A stretch of 64,000 nt of DNA from assembly GCF_022811525.1 (NCBI RefSeq), contig NZ_CP063982.1, forward strand, positions 2,232,001 to 2,296,000, given 5' to 3'. The position numbers and the translations under genes are program-made. Every line of letters begins with the position of its first letter. Positions within the stretch are counted from its first letter, which is position 1. Below, piece by piece: positions 51,919 through 61,600 of the stretch. The stretch is from Orrella daihaiensis (GTDB lineage: Bacteria; Pseudomonadota; Gammaproteobacteria; Burkholderiales; Burkholderiaceae_B). Under the pieces are notes generated by a model. That model saw only the letters and a program-made list of their open reading frames with translations, was not told the DNA's origin and searched no databases.

Positions 51919-52545
51919 ATGTCTGAATCACACACACCCATTAGCCTGACCAGTCAGGCTCGCAGCGCACTTAGAGGTGCTGCACATAGCCTGCGTCCGG
52001 TCGTACTGATCGGTGACCAGGGGTTAACGTCTGCTGTGCTCAAGGAAATTGACCTGGCACTGACGGCTCACGAACTCATCAAGGTTCGCGCGGGTTCGCA
52101 AGAACGAGAAGAGCGTAACGAGATGCTATCCCAAATCAGTGAAGAGCTTGGTTGCGCACCGATTCATCACCTCGGTAAAACCCTGATCCTCTACCGTCCT
52201 GGTAAAAAGGGATTGTATTCGGTTGCTGCAGGTATCGCAGTTGCCAAAGAGCCACGTACGACCCGCAAGGCGAGCGAGCCCCATACGCCTAAGAAGCTGG
52301 CCGCCCAAGGAAAAAAGGCTGGGCGCAAAACCGCCAGTAAAACGATGGCAACTCCGTCTGCCAGAGAGTCTTCATCAGGTAAGCCTTCGATCAAAGCCTT
52401 CTCGGCAGAACGTTCAGGGGTCAAGGCCAAACCTAAGCGTGCGGCGAGCGCTGGTAAGCCGGGTTCGAGACTGCGTTCGCCCGCAAAAAAATCGGCACGC
52501 AGTGCTCTGAGCTTGCGTGCCGGGGCTAGACGCGGCGCGAAGTGA
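51919..52545 (+). CDS. yhbY: YhbY-family RNA-binding (CRM domain) protein with long basic tail
   Basis: 208 residues from the ATG at 51919. The first ~100 residues are a complete CRM/YhbY domain (LTSQARSALRGAAHSLRPVVLIGDQGLTSAVLKEIDLALTAHELIKVRAG) with GxxG-like GDQG. The last ~105 residues are Lys/Arg/Ser/Ala-rich and low in complexity (KKLAAQGKKAGRKTASK ... KSARSAL), much longer than in E. coli YhbY (97). CRM domains bind pre-50S ribosomes; the tail likely adds RNA contacts. Confidence 0.9.
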   Translation: MSESHTPISLTSQARSALRGAAHSLRPVVLIGDQGLTSAVLKEIDLALTAHELIKVRAGSQEREERNEMLSQISEELGCAPIHHLGKTLILYRPGKKGLYSVAAGIAVAKEPRTTRKASEPHTPKKLAAQGKKAGRKTASKTMATPSARESSSGKPSIKAFSAERSGVKAKPKRAASAGKPGSRLRSPAKKSARSALSLRAGARRGAK

Positions 52546-52567
52546 GGCGCCGCTAATTGGCTGACTT

Positions 52568-53044
52568 TTATTCGTAGCGAACCGACAAAATCTCGTATTC
52601 TCGCTGACCCGATGGAGCACTAACTTCCACCACGTCACCCTCGTGTTTGCCAATAAGGGCTCTGGCCACAGGACTGGAAACAGAGATCTTGTTGTGGCGG
52701 ATATCCGCCTCAATATCTCCCACAATCTGGTAAACCACCTTGTCTCCCGACTCGAGGTCTTCAATTTCGACTGTAGCACCGAAGACAATCCGTCCGTCTG
52801 TCTCAAGCTCTGTAGGGTTAATCACCTGGGCATTTGATAACACCCCATCGAGCTCACTGATGCGACCTTCGACAAACCCTTGACGTTCACGAGCGGCGTC
52901 GTACTCAGCATTTTCTGATAGGTCTCCCTGCGCCCGAGCCTCGGCGATCGCCTCAATAACGGCAGGACGCTCAACATGTTTTAAACGATGGAGCTCTTCT
53001 TGCAGGCGTTCAAACCCTGCAACGGTAATCGGAATAGCAGACAT
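52568..53044 (-). CDS. greA: Transcription elongation factor GreA
   Basis: 158 residues from the ATG at 53044. Begins MSAIPITVAGFERLQEELHRLKHVERPAVIEAIAEARAQGDLSENAEYDAARERQGFVEGRI, the N-terminal coiled coil with the acidic tip D-L-S-E-N-A-E-Y, then the C-terminal FKBP-like domain. It stimulates RNA cleavage in backtracked RNA polymerase. A terminator-like hairpin stands in its leader at 53060-53090. Confidence 0.95.
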   Translation of the reverse strand: MSAIPITVAGFERLQEELHRLKHVERPAVIEAIAEARAQGDLSENAEYDAARERQGFVEGRISELDGVLSNAQVINPTELETDGRIVFGATVEIEDLESGDKVVYQIVGDIEADIRHNKISVSSPVARALIGKHEGDVVEVSAPSGQREYEILSVRYE

Positions 53045-53059
53045 AGAATTTCCAGCCTC

Positions 53060-53090
53060 AAAATAAAACCCCGGCCAACACGAACCGGGG
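53060..53090 (-). terminator. Terminator-like hairpin in the greA leader
   Basis: Minus strand CCCCGG (53090-53085), loop of 10 nt, CCGGGG (53074-53069), then TTTTATTTT. A typical Rho-independent terminator located 16 bp before the greA start. It may end the uraD-allC transcript, or act as an attenuator within the greA leader, as with the GraL leader RNA of E. coli. Confidence 0.75.
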
Positions 53091-53294
53091 CGCGACTTTC
53101 TAGACGTATTTTGTGGGAAGTTTGGCAAGTTTGCAAGTACACCCGGATGTTTCTAGCCTGCCAATGCAAATCTGCTGGTTATATAGGGTAGCCGGAGCGC
53201 TCATAAGTGCCTCGCGCGACGTGCTTAGCGAGACGTCACTGGTGGTCACAGACGCAAAGAGACTAGGACATTACCAAATCGCAGACTGGTATTG

Positions 53295-55061
53295 TCATTT
53301 GATCTGACCGAGTACATGCATGAAAGCCTGCACGCACAAATGGGCATCATCATTGGTAGTCATCTCCAGCGGATTATGGCTGATACCGCTGTTTAACCCA
53401 CGCACAAATAGCATCGCTTGCGGCATGATGTCGTGTAGTTTCATTGCATCATGACCAGCACCACTAGGCATTCTAAATACGGGTAGCCCAACTTCCTTGA
53501 CTGCTCTCTCCCAGCGTGATTGCCACTCAGGCGCTGATGGCGCTGCGGCTACACGCATGATCTCTTCCAGTTCAAACTGGACGCCACGGCGCTGACAGAT
53601 TGATGCTAACTCAGCCTTGACATCTGCCACGCAAGCATCTCTAACCTGATCGGTTGTGGCGCGAATATCGAGGCTAAACCGGCATCGCCCGGGCACCACA
53701 TTGATTGAACCGCTAGGCACCTCGAGCATACCGATGGTACCGACCAAATCAGGCACGGATGCCGCTCGCTTCTCAAGGTATAGCGCCAACTCAGCCACAG
53801 CGACAGCAGCATCACGGCGCATGCCCATGGGAGTCGTACCGGCGTGGCTAGCCATTCCACGCACCTCACACAAAAGCCGAACGCCGCCGTTTATAGATGT
53901 CACCACCCCAAGGGGCAAGTCCAACTCATTGAGAACTGGCCCCTGTTCAATGTGCACCTCAACAAATCCCAGATAGTTGTTTGGATCACGCTTGATGGAA
54001 GCAATATCGTCAATCGATAACCCCGCATTTTGCATGGCTTGTCGCATGCTGATCCCATTGGCATCGATTTGATCCAACCAGTCCGGGTTAAATTGGCCGG
54101 TCAACGCACCTGATCCTAAAAATACTGCTTTGTAACGCTGCCCTTCTTCTTCAGAAAATGCCACCACTTCGATACCGAAGGACAAGCGCTTTGCCTGATC
54201 GGCCAGTTCCTTGACACACAACATAGGGGCAAATATCCCTAAACGACCGTCGTACTTGCCACCATTGCGCACAGTATCGTAGTGGCTTCCGGTCAATAGT
54301 CGCTTGGCATTCTTATCCATTCCATGATAGACGCCAACCACGTTGCCAACCGCATCAATGCTGACGTCATCAAAGCCGCATTCATCACGCATCAACCGGG
54401 CAATGTGTTGAGCACAGGCTTGGTGTGCCTCAGTCAGATACGTCACTGTCAACTCACCACGCTCTAAGTAGCCCGGTTCGCTGTGTACGGCCAGCTCCTC
54501 ACACCAATCCCAAAGCTGATTACCTAGTACTGGCTGCGCATCGAACTTATCGTTCAGTCGGAGCTCGGCGATGCGATGAATGTTGCGTAATGCCTCGCGT
54601 CGCTCAAAATCAACGGGATTATTCAACCGTCGCGCCAATGTCGAGATAATTTCAGCTTTTCCTAGTCCCGTGCCTCGAGGACCACGAACAGCCAATATGA
54701 ATGGAAATCCGAACTTCGCTTTATAGGCTAGGTTTAGCCTCTCTAGCTCTTCTAATTCTTCAGATGTAAAGTCAATTAAACCTAATTTATCCTGTGCATA
54801 GGCAGACTTTGCCATGAGCGAGTTACAGTGCATTATCTCGCACGCAATTTCTGGATAAGCGCGGATCAACTCAAGCTGAGCATGTTCTGCAGCCTGATTG
54901 ACTATTTCGGTCAATCCGTGCTTGAGTGCTGTGAGGGAAGCAAATGGTCGTTTACCTGCCGCATGTCGAACAATCCAGGCTGAGTGCTCATAAATACCGT
55001 CAAGCAATGTCACCAAGTCCGCTTCGCCCGCCCCATTTATTTGGTCAAGCGTTATTGTCAT
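53295..55061 (-). CDS. Bifunctional OHCU decarboxylase / allantoate amidohydrolase (UraD-AllC fusion)
   Basis: 588 residues from the ATG at 55061. Residues ~1-165 are an OHCU decarboxylase domain (LLDGIYEHSAWIVRHAA ... NLAYKAKFGFPFILAVRG), residues ~180-588 an M20-type allantoate amidohydrolase with the metal motif GSHYDTVRNGGKYDGRLG, and EEGQRYKAVFLGSGALTG. The first decarboxylates the product of urate breakdown to allantoin; the second hydrolyses allantoate to ureidoglycolate/ureidoglycine and ammonia. No other purine catabolism genes are near, so the rest must lie elsewhere. Confidence 0.92.
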   Translation of the reverse strand: MTITLDQINGAGEADLVTLLDGIYEHSAWIVRHAAGKRPFASLTALKHGLTEIVNQAAEHAQLELIRAYPEIACEIMHCNSLMAKSAYAQDKLGLIDFTSEELEELERLNLAYKAKFGFPFILAVRGPRGTGLGKAEIISTLARRLNNPVDFERREALRNIHRIAELRLNDKFDAQPVLGNQLWDWCEELAVHSEPGYLERGELTVTYLTEAHQACAQHIARLMRDECGFDDVSIDAVGNVVGVYHGMDKNAKRLLTGSHYDTVRNGGKYDGRLGIFAPMLCVKELADQAKRLSFGIEVVAFSEEEGQRYKAVFLGSGALTGQFNPDWLDQIDANGISMRQAMQNAGLSIDDIASIKRDPNNYLGFVEVHIEQGPVLNELDLPLGVVTSINGGVRLLCEVRGMASHAGTTPMGMRRDAAVAVAELALYLEKRAASVPDLVGTIGMLEVPSGSINVVPGRCRFSLDIRATTDQVRDACVADVKAELASICQRRGVQFELEEIMRVAAAPSAPEWQSRWERAVKEVGLPVFRMPSGAGHDAMKLHDIMPQAMLFVRGLNSGISHNPLEMTTNDDAHLCVQAFMHVLGQIK

Positions 55062-55769
55062 GTCACTTTCCCCAGAATCAAGCGTCACCAACAAGTTTTA
55101 CAAAAGTTTGACAGATAAACCGCAAGCAAATTGTATACAAGAATTTTTCACTACAGCAATAAAGAAACACGGCTTGCCATGGACACACTCAACCCCTATC
55201 TTTTCTCCCCAATACCGGGATAACAACGCAGGCATACACATATTCAACGCTTGAAGTTCAACAGTCGCTAGGATAACGCTGACTGCTCAATGCTTTAGCA
55301 CGACACTTTGCTGACAGCAGTGACCGACGTGCTACTGAATCGCGTCTTTAATGATCCAAAAGGGAGTCTCCAGGCATCCTGCCTTGGCAACTCATGGTGC
55401 TGCTGCAACCATTCACACTGCCAAACCTTGCGCGCACCCTTAATGGGGCCCACAACACGTCGCTGTTGTCGGGCTCACTTTTTCGCCCCGACAATCGAGC
55501 GGGCGAGCATATGACTGGTCACTATTCTAAGAATCATGGCAAACACTTGATCTATCTCGTGAAATAGCGAAGTTTTTGTGACCGGAGATACACGTCAAAA
55601 GTTAAATTGTAATAAGTCGATTGGTTAGTCTGATATCGAAACCCATGAAGTTTGGTGATTACCAAACTTTGGCTTTCAATCAGAACCCACTTTGGCGCTG
55701 TTGTGGCGCGATTCGTCTAAGTGATTTGTATCGAAGCGATTGATTACTGCCTGACATTTGGATTAATTC
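55062..55769. other. Divergent intergenic region (708 bp) between uraD-allC and fpr
   Basis: No confident gene. A hairpin TTGTCGGG ... CCCGACAA is present near 55463-55490. One plus-strand frame ending at a TAG near 55566 (..LMVLLQPFTLPNLARTL..) has no start and no recognised family. A perfect dyad at 55648-55669 is described separately. The region should contain promoters for both flanking transcription units. Confidence 0.4.
55648..55669. promoter_or_regulatory. Perfect palindrome, candidate TetR operator
   Basis: AAGTTTGGT, GATT, ACCAAACTT: 9 bp arms with a 4 bp spacer, 100 bp upstream of the fpr start. The downstream operon encodes a TetR regulator, so autoregulation at this site is plausible. 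Length and spacing suit a dimeric TetR protein. Confidence 0.6.
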
Positions 55770-56543
55770 ATGAGTGCCTTTTGCGAAGAACGTGTGTTAA
55801 GCGTCCATCACTGGACCGACCGGCTTTTTTCCTTTACGACGACCCGAGACGCATCCCTTCGCTTTAGCAATGGTCACTTCACCATGATTGGCCTGAAAGT
55901 AAATGACAAACCTCTTTTGCGTGCATACAGCATCGCAAGCGCCAACTATGAAGAGCATCTGGAGTTTTTCAGTATCAAAGTACCTGATGGACCATTGACG
56001 TCCAGGCTCCAGCACATTAAGTCAGGCGACACAATCATCGTGGGTCGCAAGCCCACAGGCACACTATTGATTGACTATCTTTTACCAGGCAAGCGTCTCT
56101 ACCTACTGGCCACGGGCACCGGGCTGGCACCCTACTTGAGCATCGTGCGTGACCCGGAAACTTACGAGAAATTCGACGAAGTCATTGTGGTGCACGGTGT
56201 CCGAGAAGTTGCTGAGCTCGCGTATCGCGATCTTTTTATACGCGAATTACCGGAACATGAGTTTTTGGGTGAATTAGTGCGCAACAAATTGCGCTACTAC
56301 CCAACTGTGACTCGCGAAGCATTCGAACACCAGGGTCGGATAACCGATCTGATTGAGTCGGGCGAGCTGTTTACTAACCTTGGTCTACACACACTGGATC
56401 CAGCCGTTGACCGAGCCATGATCTGCGGCAGCCCGGCCATGCTGCGTGATTTAAAAGCCATATTTGAGACACGTCACTTCAAAGAAGGGAGCACGACTAC
56501 ACCTGGTGACTTTGTGATTGAACGAGCATTTGCCGAACAGTGA
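55770..56543 (+). CDS. fpr: Ferredoxin-NADP reductase
   Basis: 257 residues. FAD-binding motif LLRAYSIASANYEEHLEFFSIKVPDGPLTSRLQHIKSGD (R-x-Y-S and GPLTS), NADP domain with YLLATGTGLAPYLSI and MICGSPAMLRDL, and a C-terminal FVIERAFAEQ ending. It exchanges electrons between NADPH and ferredoxin or flavodoxin, often in oxidative stress defence or to supply oxygenases. It overlaps the TetR gene by 4 bp. Confidence 0.93.
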   Translation: MSAFCEERVLSVHHWTDRLFSFTTTRDASLRFSNGHFTMIGLKVNDKPLLRAYSIASANYEEHLEFFSIKVPDGPLTSRLQHIKSGDTIIVGRKPTGTLLIDYLLPGKRLYLLATGTGLAPYLSIVRDPETYEKFDEVIVVHGVREVAELAYRDLFIRELPEHEFLGELVRNKLRYYPTVTREAFEHQGRITDLIESGELFTNLGLHTLDPAVDRAMICGSPAMLRDLKAIFETRHFKEGSTTTPGDFVIERAFAEQ

Positions 56544-57199
56544 ACACTCGAACAGGCCGAACTCCCAGACAAAGTCGAGGTCAAGATACCAGGGCGAACC
56601 TTTTACAAGCCGCTGTCTCAGTATTTTCTGAGTCAGGGCTGCATGGCGGCAGTGTTTCGCGAATTGCCAAGCTCGCCGAATCGTATGACCGAATGATTTA
56701 TTACTATTTCGGCAGCAAAGAGGGTCTGTTTGTCGCGACGCTCGAGGAAATGTATCGTCAATACAATGAAGCGGAGTCATCGGTTGAGCTTAACCTCGAA
56801 CAGCCTGTCGATGCGCTTAAGAAAGCCACCATATTTTTTGTTCGCTATTTCCGCGACCACCCTGAATTTGTCACGGTTCTCAACAGCGAGAACCTCCACA
56901 AAGGTAAACATATCAGCCAATCACTATTGGCAAACCAGTTCTCCAAGCCTGCCATTGGCTTGGTGCACCGAGTGCTACAAGCAGGTAAAACCAAAGGGAT
57001 TTTTCGGGTCGATATCTCGCCTAGGGATATTTACGTCATGATCTCGGCCATGGGTTACTTTTACCAATCAAACCAGTACACTCTATCGGCATTTTTAGAT
57101 GAACCGCTACGCGATCCTAAGCTTTATGATCAGTGGGAAGCGTTTGTAGTAGATGCGGTTTTGCGTACAGTGCGCACCAATCTGGTTGAATTGGGATAA
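56540..57199 (+). CDS. TetR-family transcriptional regulator
   Basis: 219 residues, GTG start at 56540 overlapping the fpr stop (GTGA). N-terminal HTH: TRANLLQAAVSVFSESGLHGGSVSRIAKLAESYDRMIYYYFGSKEGLFVATLEEMY. The C-terminal part is an all-helical ligand domain of unknown ligand. Co-transcribed with fpr; the palindrome at 55648-55669 is a likely binding site. Confidence 0.9.
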   Translation: MNTRTGRTPRQSRGQDTRANLLQAAVSVFSESGLHGGSVSRIAKLAESYDRMIYYYFGSKEGLFVATLEEMYRQYNEAESSVELNLEQPVDALKKATIFFVRYFRDHPEFVTVLNSENLHKGKHISQSLLANQFSKPAIGLVHRVLQAGKTKGIFRVDISPRDIYVMISAMGYFYQSNQYTLSAFLDEPLRDPKLYDQWEAFVVDAVLRTVRTNLVELG

Positions 57200-57224
57200 C
57201 TTAAATAGGCAATGGTAGTCATAC

Positions 57225-57884
57225 ATGAGCACCGAATTCCTGATTGTTCGCCATGGCGAAACGCCATGGAACGTGGAACGACGAATACAAGGTTGGCGTG
57301 ACATCGATCTAAATGACAACGGTCGCAAACAAGCCGCGCAACTAGCGCAACGCCTAAGCCAACCTGACACTCCGCACGCACCATTGCACGCCGTCTACAG
57401 CAGTGATTTGTCCCGCGCGCGATCAACCGCCCAGCCAGTAGCCGAACGCCTGAATTTGCCTCTTGGATTGATCCAAGGAGTACGCGAGCGTAACTATGGC
57501 ATTCTCGAGGGAGTCCCATTTGATCAGATGCAACAGCGCTACCCGGATATCGCCAAGATCTGGCAATCACGCGATCCTGACGGCGTAATTCCAGAGGGTG
57601 AAACTTTGCGCGAGTTTCACGCCCGAGTCACTGAGGCACTTGAGGCACTCGCTGCAAATCATCCACAGCAGCGTGTACTGGTTGTCACCCATGGCGGTGC
57701 CATGGATATTTTGTGGCGCATAGCCTCCGGTGAACCAATTCAGACGCCACGAAAGGTCATCATGCTTAATGCCAGTATCAACCGTATCCTGATTAAATCA
57801 GACGCTGATGGTTTTAAGTGGTCTTTACTCGACTGGGGTGATGTGAGTCACCTGCAAAAACCTGCAGATGATCTAGTTTCCTGA
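57225..57884 (+). CDS. Histidine phosphatase family protein (GpmB-like)
   Basis: 219 residues. RHGETPWNVERRIQGWRDIDLNDNGRKQA is the RHG catalytic motif with the phospho-accepting His, SSDLSRARSTAQPVAERLN the second Arg block, and VTHGGAMDILWR the second catalytic His. This subfamily contains GpmB, CobC and other small-phosphoester phosphatases; a true phosphoglycerate mutase is unlikely without the longer insert. Gap of 25 bp after the TetR gene. Confidence 0.88.
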   Translation: MSTEFLIVRHGETPWNVERRIQGWRDIDLNDNGRKQAAQLAQRLSQPDTPHAPLHAVYSSDLSRARSTAQPVAERLNLPLGLIQGVRERNYGILEGVPFDQMQQRYPDIAKIWQSRDPDGVIPEGETLREFHARVTEALEALAANHPQQRVLVVTHGGAMDILWRIASGEPIQTPRKVIMLNASINRILIKSDADGFKWSLLDWGDVSHLQKPADDLVS

Positions 57885-57897
57885 CCACTGGCGTTAG

Positions 57898-58656
57898 TCA
57901 GGTCGGACGTCTTGGTTTTCTTGGTGCGTTCATGGCCAATCGATCATAGAGCCACACTGGCAACAGTTTCATGAGCCGTGACACGATAGCCATTTGCCAG
58001 GGAATCACGGCGTATCGACGCTTAGCTGCAACAGCCCGAACAGCACGTCGCGCGAATTCATCAGCATCCAGCAAAAACGGCATGCTGTAGGGATTTTTTG
58101 CAGTCATCTCACTTTTTACATAACCCGGGGCAATAGTTACCACATCAATACCTTTGGGCTTTAGTTCTAGTCGCAGGCTCTCGCAGTAGGTAGTGACTGC
58201 AGATTTTGAGGCACTGTATGCACCTGCACCCGGCAGGCCTCGTACCCCAGCCACACTCGAAATACCAACCAATGTGCCTTGCCCGTGTTTGGTCATGATG
58301 GGCACAAATGGCTCGAATGTTGAAACCATCGCCAGAAGATTGATATCGAAGATGTCTTTGAATACCTCAAAGTCTTCGTCACACTCGGTCAAGGTACCAG
58401 CACTGACACCCGCATTGGCTATCACAATATCCACATGACCAACTTTTGCAACGAAATCCTGTGCCGCAGCATGCAAGGCCGCTCGATGACGGACATCAAC
58501 GGCGTAAATATGAACCTCACTACGGAGATTGCGTGCCATCTCGTCCAGACGATCACTGCGGCGTGCAACCAATCCAAGTACGTGTCCCTGACTTGCATAT
58601 TGTCTCGCTAGGGCCTGCCCTATGCCACTAGAGGCGCCGGTGATGAATACCGCCAT
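57898..58656 (-). CDS. SDR-family NAD(P)-dependent oxidoreductase
   Basis: 252 residues. TGASSGIGQALARQYASQGHVLGLVARR (Rossmann), NAGVS, VGISSVAG (catalytic Ser) and YSASKSAVTTYCESLRLEL (Tyr and Lys), all intact, in contrast to the atypical SDR at 14674. C-terminal PVWLYDRLAMNAPRKPRR with a hydrophobic stretch, as in SDRs loosely attached to membranes. Substrate unknown. Confidence 0.9.
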   Translation of the reverse strand: MAVFITGASSGIGQALARQYASQGHVLGLVARRSDRLDEMARNLRSEVHIYAVDVRHRAALHAAAQDFVAKVGHVDIVIANAGVSAGTLTECDEDFEVFKDIFDINLLAMVSTFEPFVPIMTKHGQGTLVGISSVAGVRGLPGAGAYSASKSAVTTYCESLRLELKPKGIDVVTIAPGYVKSEMTAKNPYSMPFLLDADEFARRAVRAVAAKRRYAVIPWQMAIVSRLMKLLPVWLYDRLAMNAPRKPRRPT

Positions 58657-58680
58657 GTCTCACCTGCCTCTCATGAACAA

Positions 58681-61600
58681 CTAGGCCTGCAGAGATTGAT
58701 GCAGACTTTGTAGCGAATAGACCTGCAACCCTTTGCCATGGCGAAGGTAATGCATACCCTGCACCGCAGCCCAAGCGCCAGCGATGGTTGTGTAGTAGGT
58801 CACCCGGTTTGCCAGCGCCTGCGTACGAATTGCACGAGAATCGGCAATTGCATTTCGACGTTCTTCAACGGTATTGATGACCAAGCCGATCTCACCATCA
58901 TTCTTAAGCATATCAACCACATGGGGTCGGCCTTCAGCCACTTTGTTGACAGCAACCACCTCAATGCCCGCCTCTTTGATCACAGCAGCGGTGCCGCGGG
59001 TAGCTACAATACTGAAACCGAGCTCAGACAGCATACGGGCGATTTCAACGGCCCTCGGTTTGTCTTGCTGTTTAACGCTAATGAAGACTCGACCCGACTC
59101 TGGTAGTTTGACGCTCGCCGCCATTTGTGACTTTACAAAAGCCTCACCGAAGCTTTCGCCCACTCCCATGACCTCACCGGTGGACTTCATCTCCGGGCCG
59201 AGAATGGTATCGACGCCTGGGAATTTAACGAAGGGAAATACAGCCTCTTTGACCGAAAAGTACTTCGGTATGACCTCTTGGCTCAACCCTTGGTCGGCAA
59301 ATGACCGGCCCGCCATAGCGCGTGCAGCGATCTTCGCCAGTTGCAGGCCAGTCGCCTTGGAGACGAATGGAACAGTACGCGACGCCCTCGGGTTCACCTC
59401 AAGGACATAGACTTCGCCATCCTGAACCGCAAACTGCACATTCATGAGGCCATTCACATTCAGGGCTCGGGCCATTGACGCAGTCTGACGTTTGATTTCC
59501 TCGATAGTCTCAGATGGCAACGAATAAGGCGGCAAGCAGCAGGCGGAGTCACCGGAGTGCACGCCTGCCTGCTCAATATGCTCCATGACACCACCGATAA
59601 ACACGCGTTGGCCATCACACAGACAATCCACATCAACTTCAATAGCGTGATTCAGGAATCGATCAAGCAACACGGGCGAGTCATTGCTGACTTTGACCGC
59701 TTCGCGCATATACCGCTCAAGATCGATTTGCTCATGCACGATCTCCATGGCGCGGCCACCGAGCACATAACTTGGGCGAACGACAAGCGGATAACCGATT
59801 TCCTGCGCATGTGCTAGTGCCTCCTCTTGAGTGCGAGCGGTGCGGTTGGCTGGCTGCTTTAGTCCAAGCTTTTGCAGGAGTTTTTGGAATCGCTCCCGGT
59901 CTTCCGCCATATCAATCGAGTCAGGGCTTGTCCCAATAATCGGCACACCATTGGCTTCTAATGCACGAGCAAGCTTCAAAGGCGTCTGGCCGCCATACTG
60001 CACAATCATGCCAACTGGGTTTTCTTTATGGACGATTTCAAGTACGTCCTCGAGAGTTAATGGCTCAAAATACAACCTGTCGGAGGTGTCGTAGTCAGTC
60101 GACACTGTTTCGGGGTTGCAGTTAACCATAATGGTTTCGAACCCGTCCTCGCGCAGCGCAAGCGCTGCATGAACACAACAATAATCAAACTCAATGCCTT
60201 GTCCAATTCGGTTTGGACCACCACCAAGCACAATGATCTTGCGTTTGTCGGAGGGCTCAGCCTCACATTGTTCCTCGTAAGTCGAATACATATAAGCCGT
60301 GTTGGTGGCGAACTCGGCGGCGCAGGTATCCACCCGTTTGTACACGGGACGCACTCCGTATTGATGGCGCAACTTGCGGATTTCAGCCTCGGTAGTATCA
60401 AGTAGAAACGCAAGACGGCGATCCGAGAAACCGCGCCGTTTTAACTGCCACAGCGTATCGCGATCCAAGTCGACCAGCGTACGTTGTTCAAGCGCTAGTT
60501 CGATATCTACTATTTCCTGAATTTGGGCTAGAAACCACGGATCGATCTTGGTTAGCTCATGCACCTCGTCGAGTGTAAAGCCCTGCGCAAATGCATCACC
60601 CACGTACCAGATACGTTCAGGGCCAGGCTCTCCGAGTTCAATTTGAATTTTTTCTCGATCGGTTGTCATTTGATTCAGACCATCGACCCCGATCTCCAAA
60701 CCACGCATCGCTTTTTGCAGGGACTCCTGGAAAGTACGACCCATGGCCATTACTTCACCCACTGACTTCATCTGCGTCGTCAGGCGAGCATCAGCCTGCG
60801 GGAACTTCTCGAATGCAAATCGCGGGATCTTGGTAACGACATAGTCTATCGTTGGCTCAAATGATGCTGGCGTAGCACCACCCGTGATCTCATTCTTGAG
60901 TTCGTCAAGCGTGTAGCCCACAGCCAGACGTGCGGCCACTTTGGCAATCGGGAACCCTGTCGCTTTGGATGCCAGTGCGGACGAACGCGACACGCGAGGA
61001 TTCATCTCGATCACGATCAGGCGACCGTTTTGCGGGTTCAACGCAAACTGTACATTTGAGCCACCCGTATCAACACCAATCTCGCGCAAGACCGCGATCG
61101 ATGCGTCACGCATGATCTGGTATTCCTTGTCAGTCAGTGTCTGAGCAGGCGCAACCGTAATCGAGTCGCCGGTGTGAACGCCCATAGGGTCCAAATTTTC
61201 TATGGAGCAGACAATGATGCAGTTATCAGCCCGATCACGTACCACCTCCATCTCGTACTCTTTCCAGCCAAGCAGCGATTCCTCAATCAGGAGCTCATTG
61301 GTTGGCGAAGCCTCGAGGCCGCGACGACAAATGGTTTCAAACTCCTCAGCGTTGTAGGCAATACCGCCCCCGGAACCGCCAAGCGTGAAACTCGGACGAA
61401 TCACCATAGGGAACCCTATTGACCCAGTTTCCTCTGAAATTCGACGCTGAACAGCCCAAGCTTCGTCCATCGAGTGCGCTACACCAGACTTGGCAGACTC
61501 CAGCCCAATGGTGGACATGGCATCCTTGAATTTTTGACGGTCTTCGGCTTTTTCAATTGCGTGCGCGTTAGCGCCGATCATCTCAACGCCGTGTTTTTGC

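Noticed and set aside
55308..55514. 68-residue plus-strand ORF
   Set aside because: Cys/Arg-rich chance translation across a hairpin, no homology recognised.
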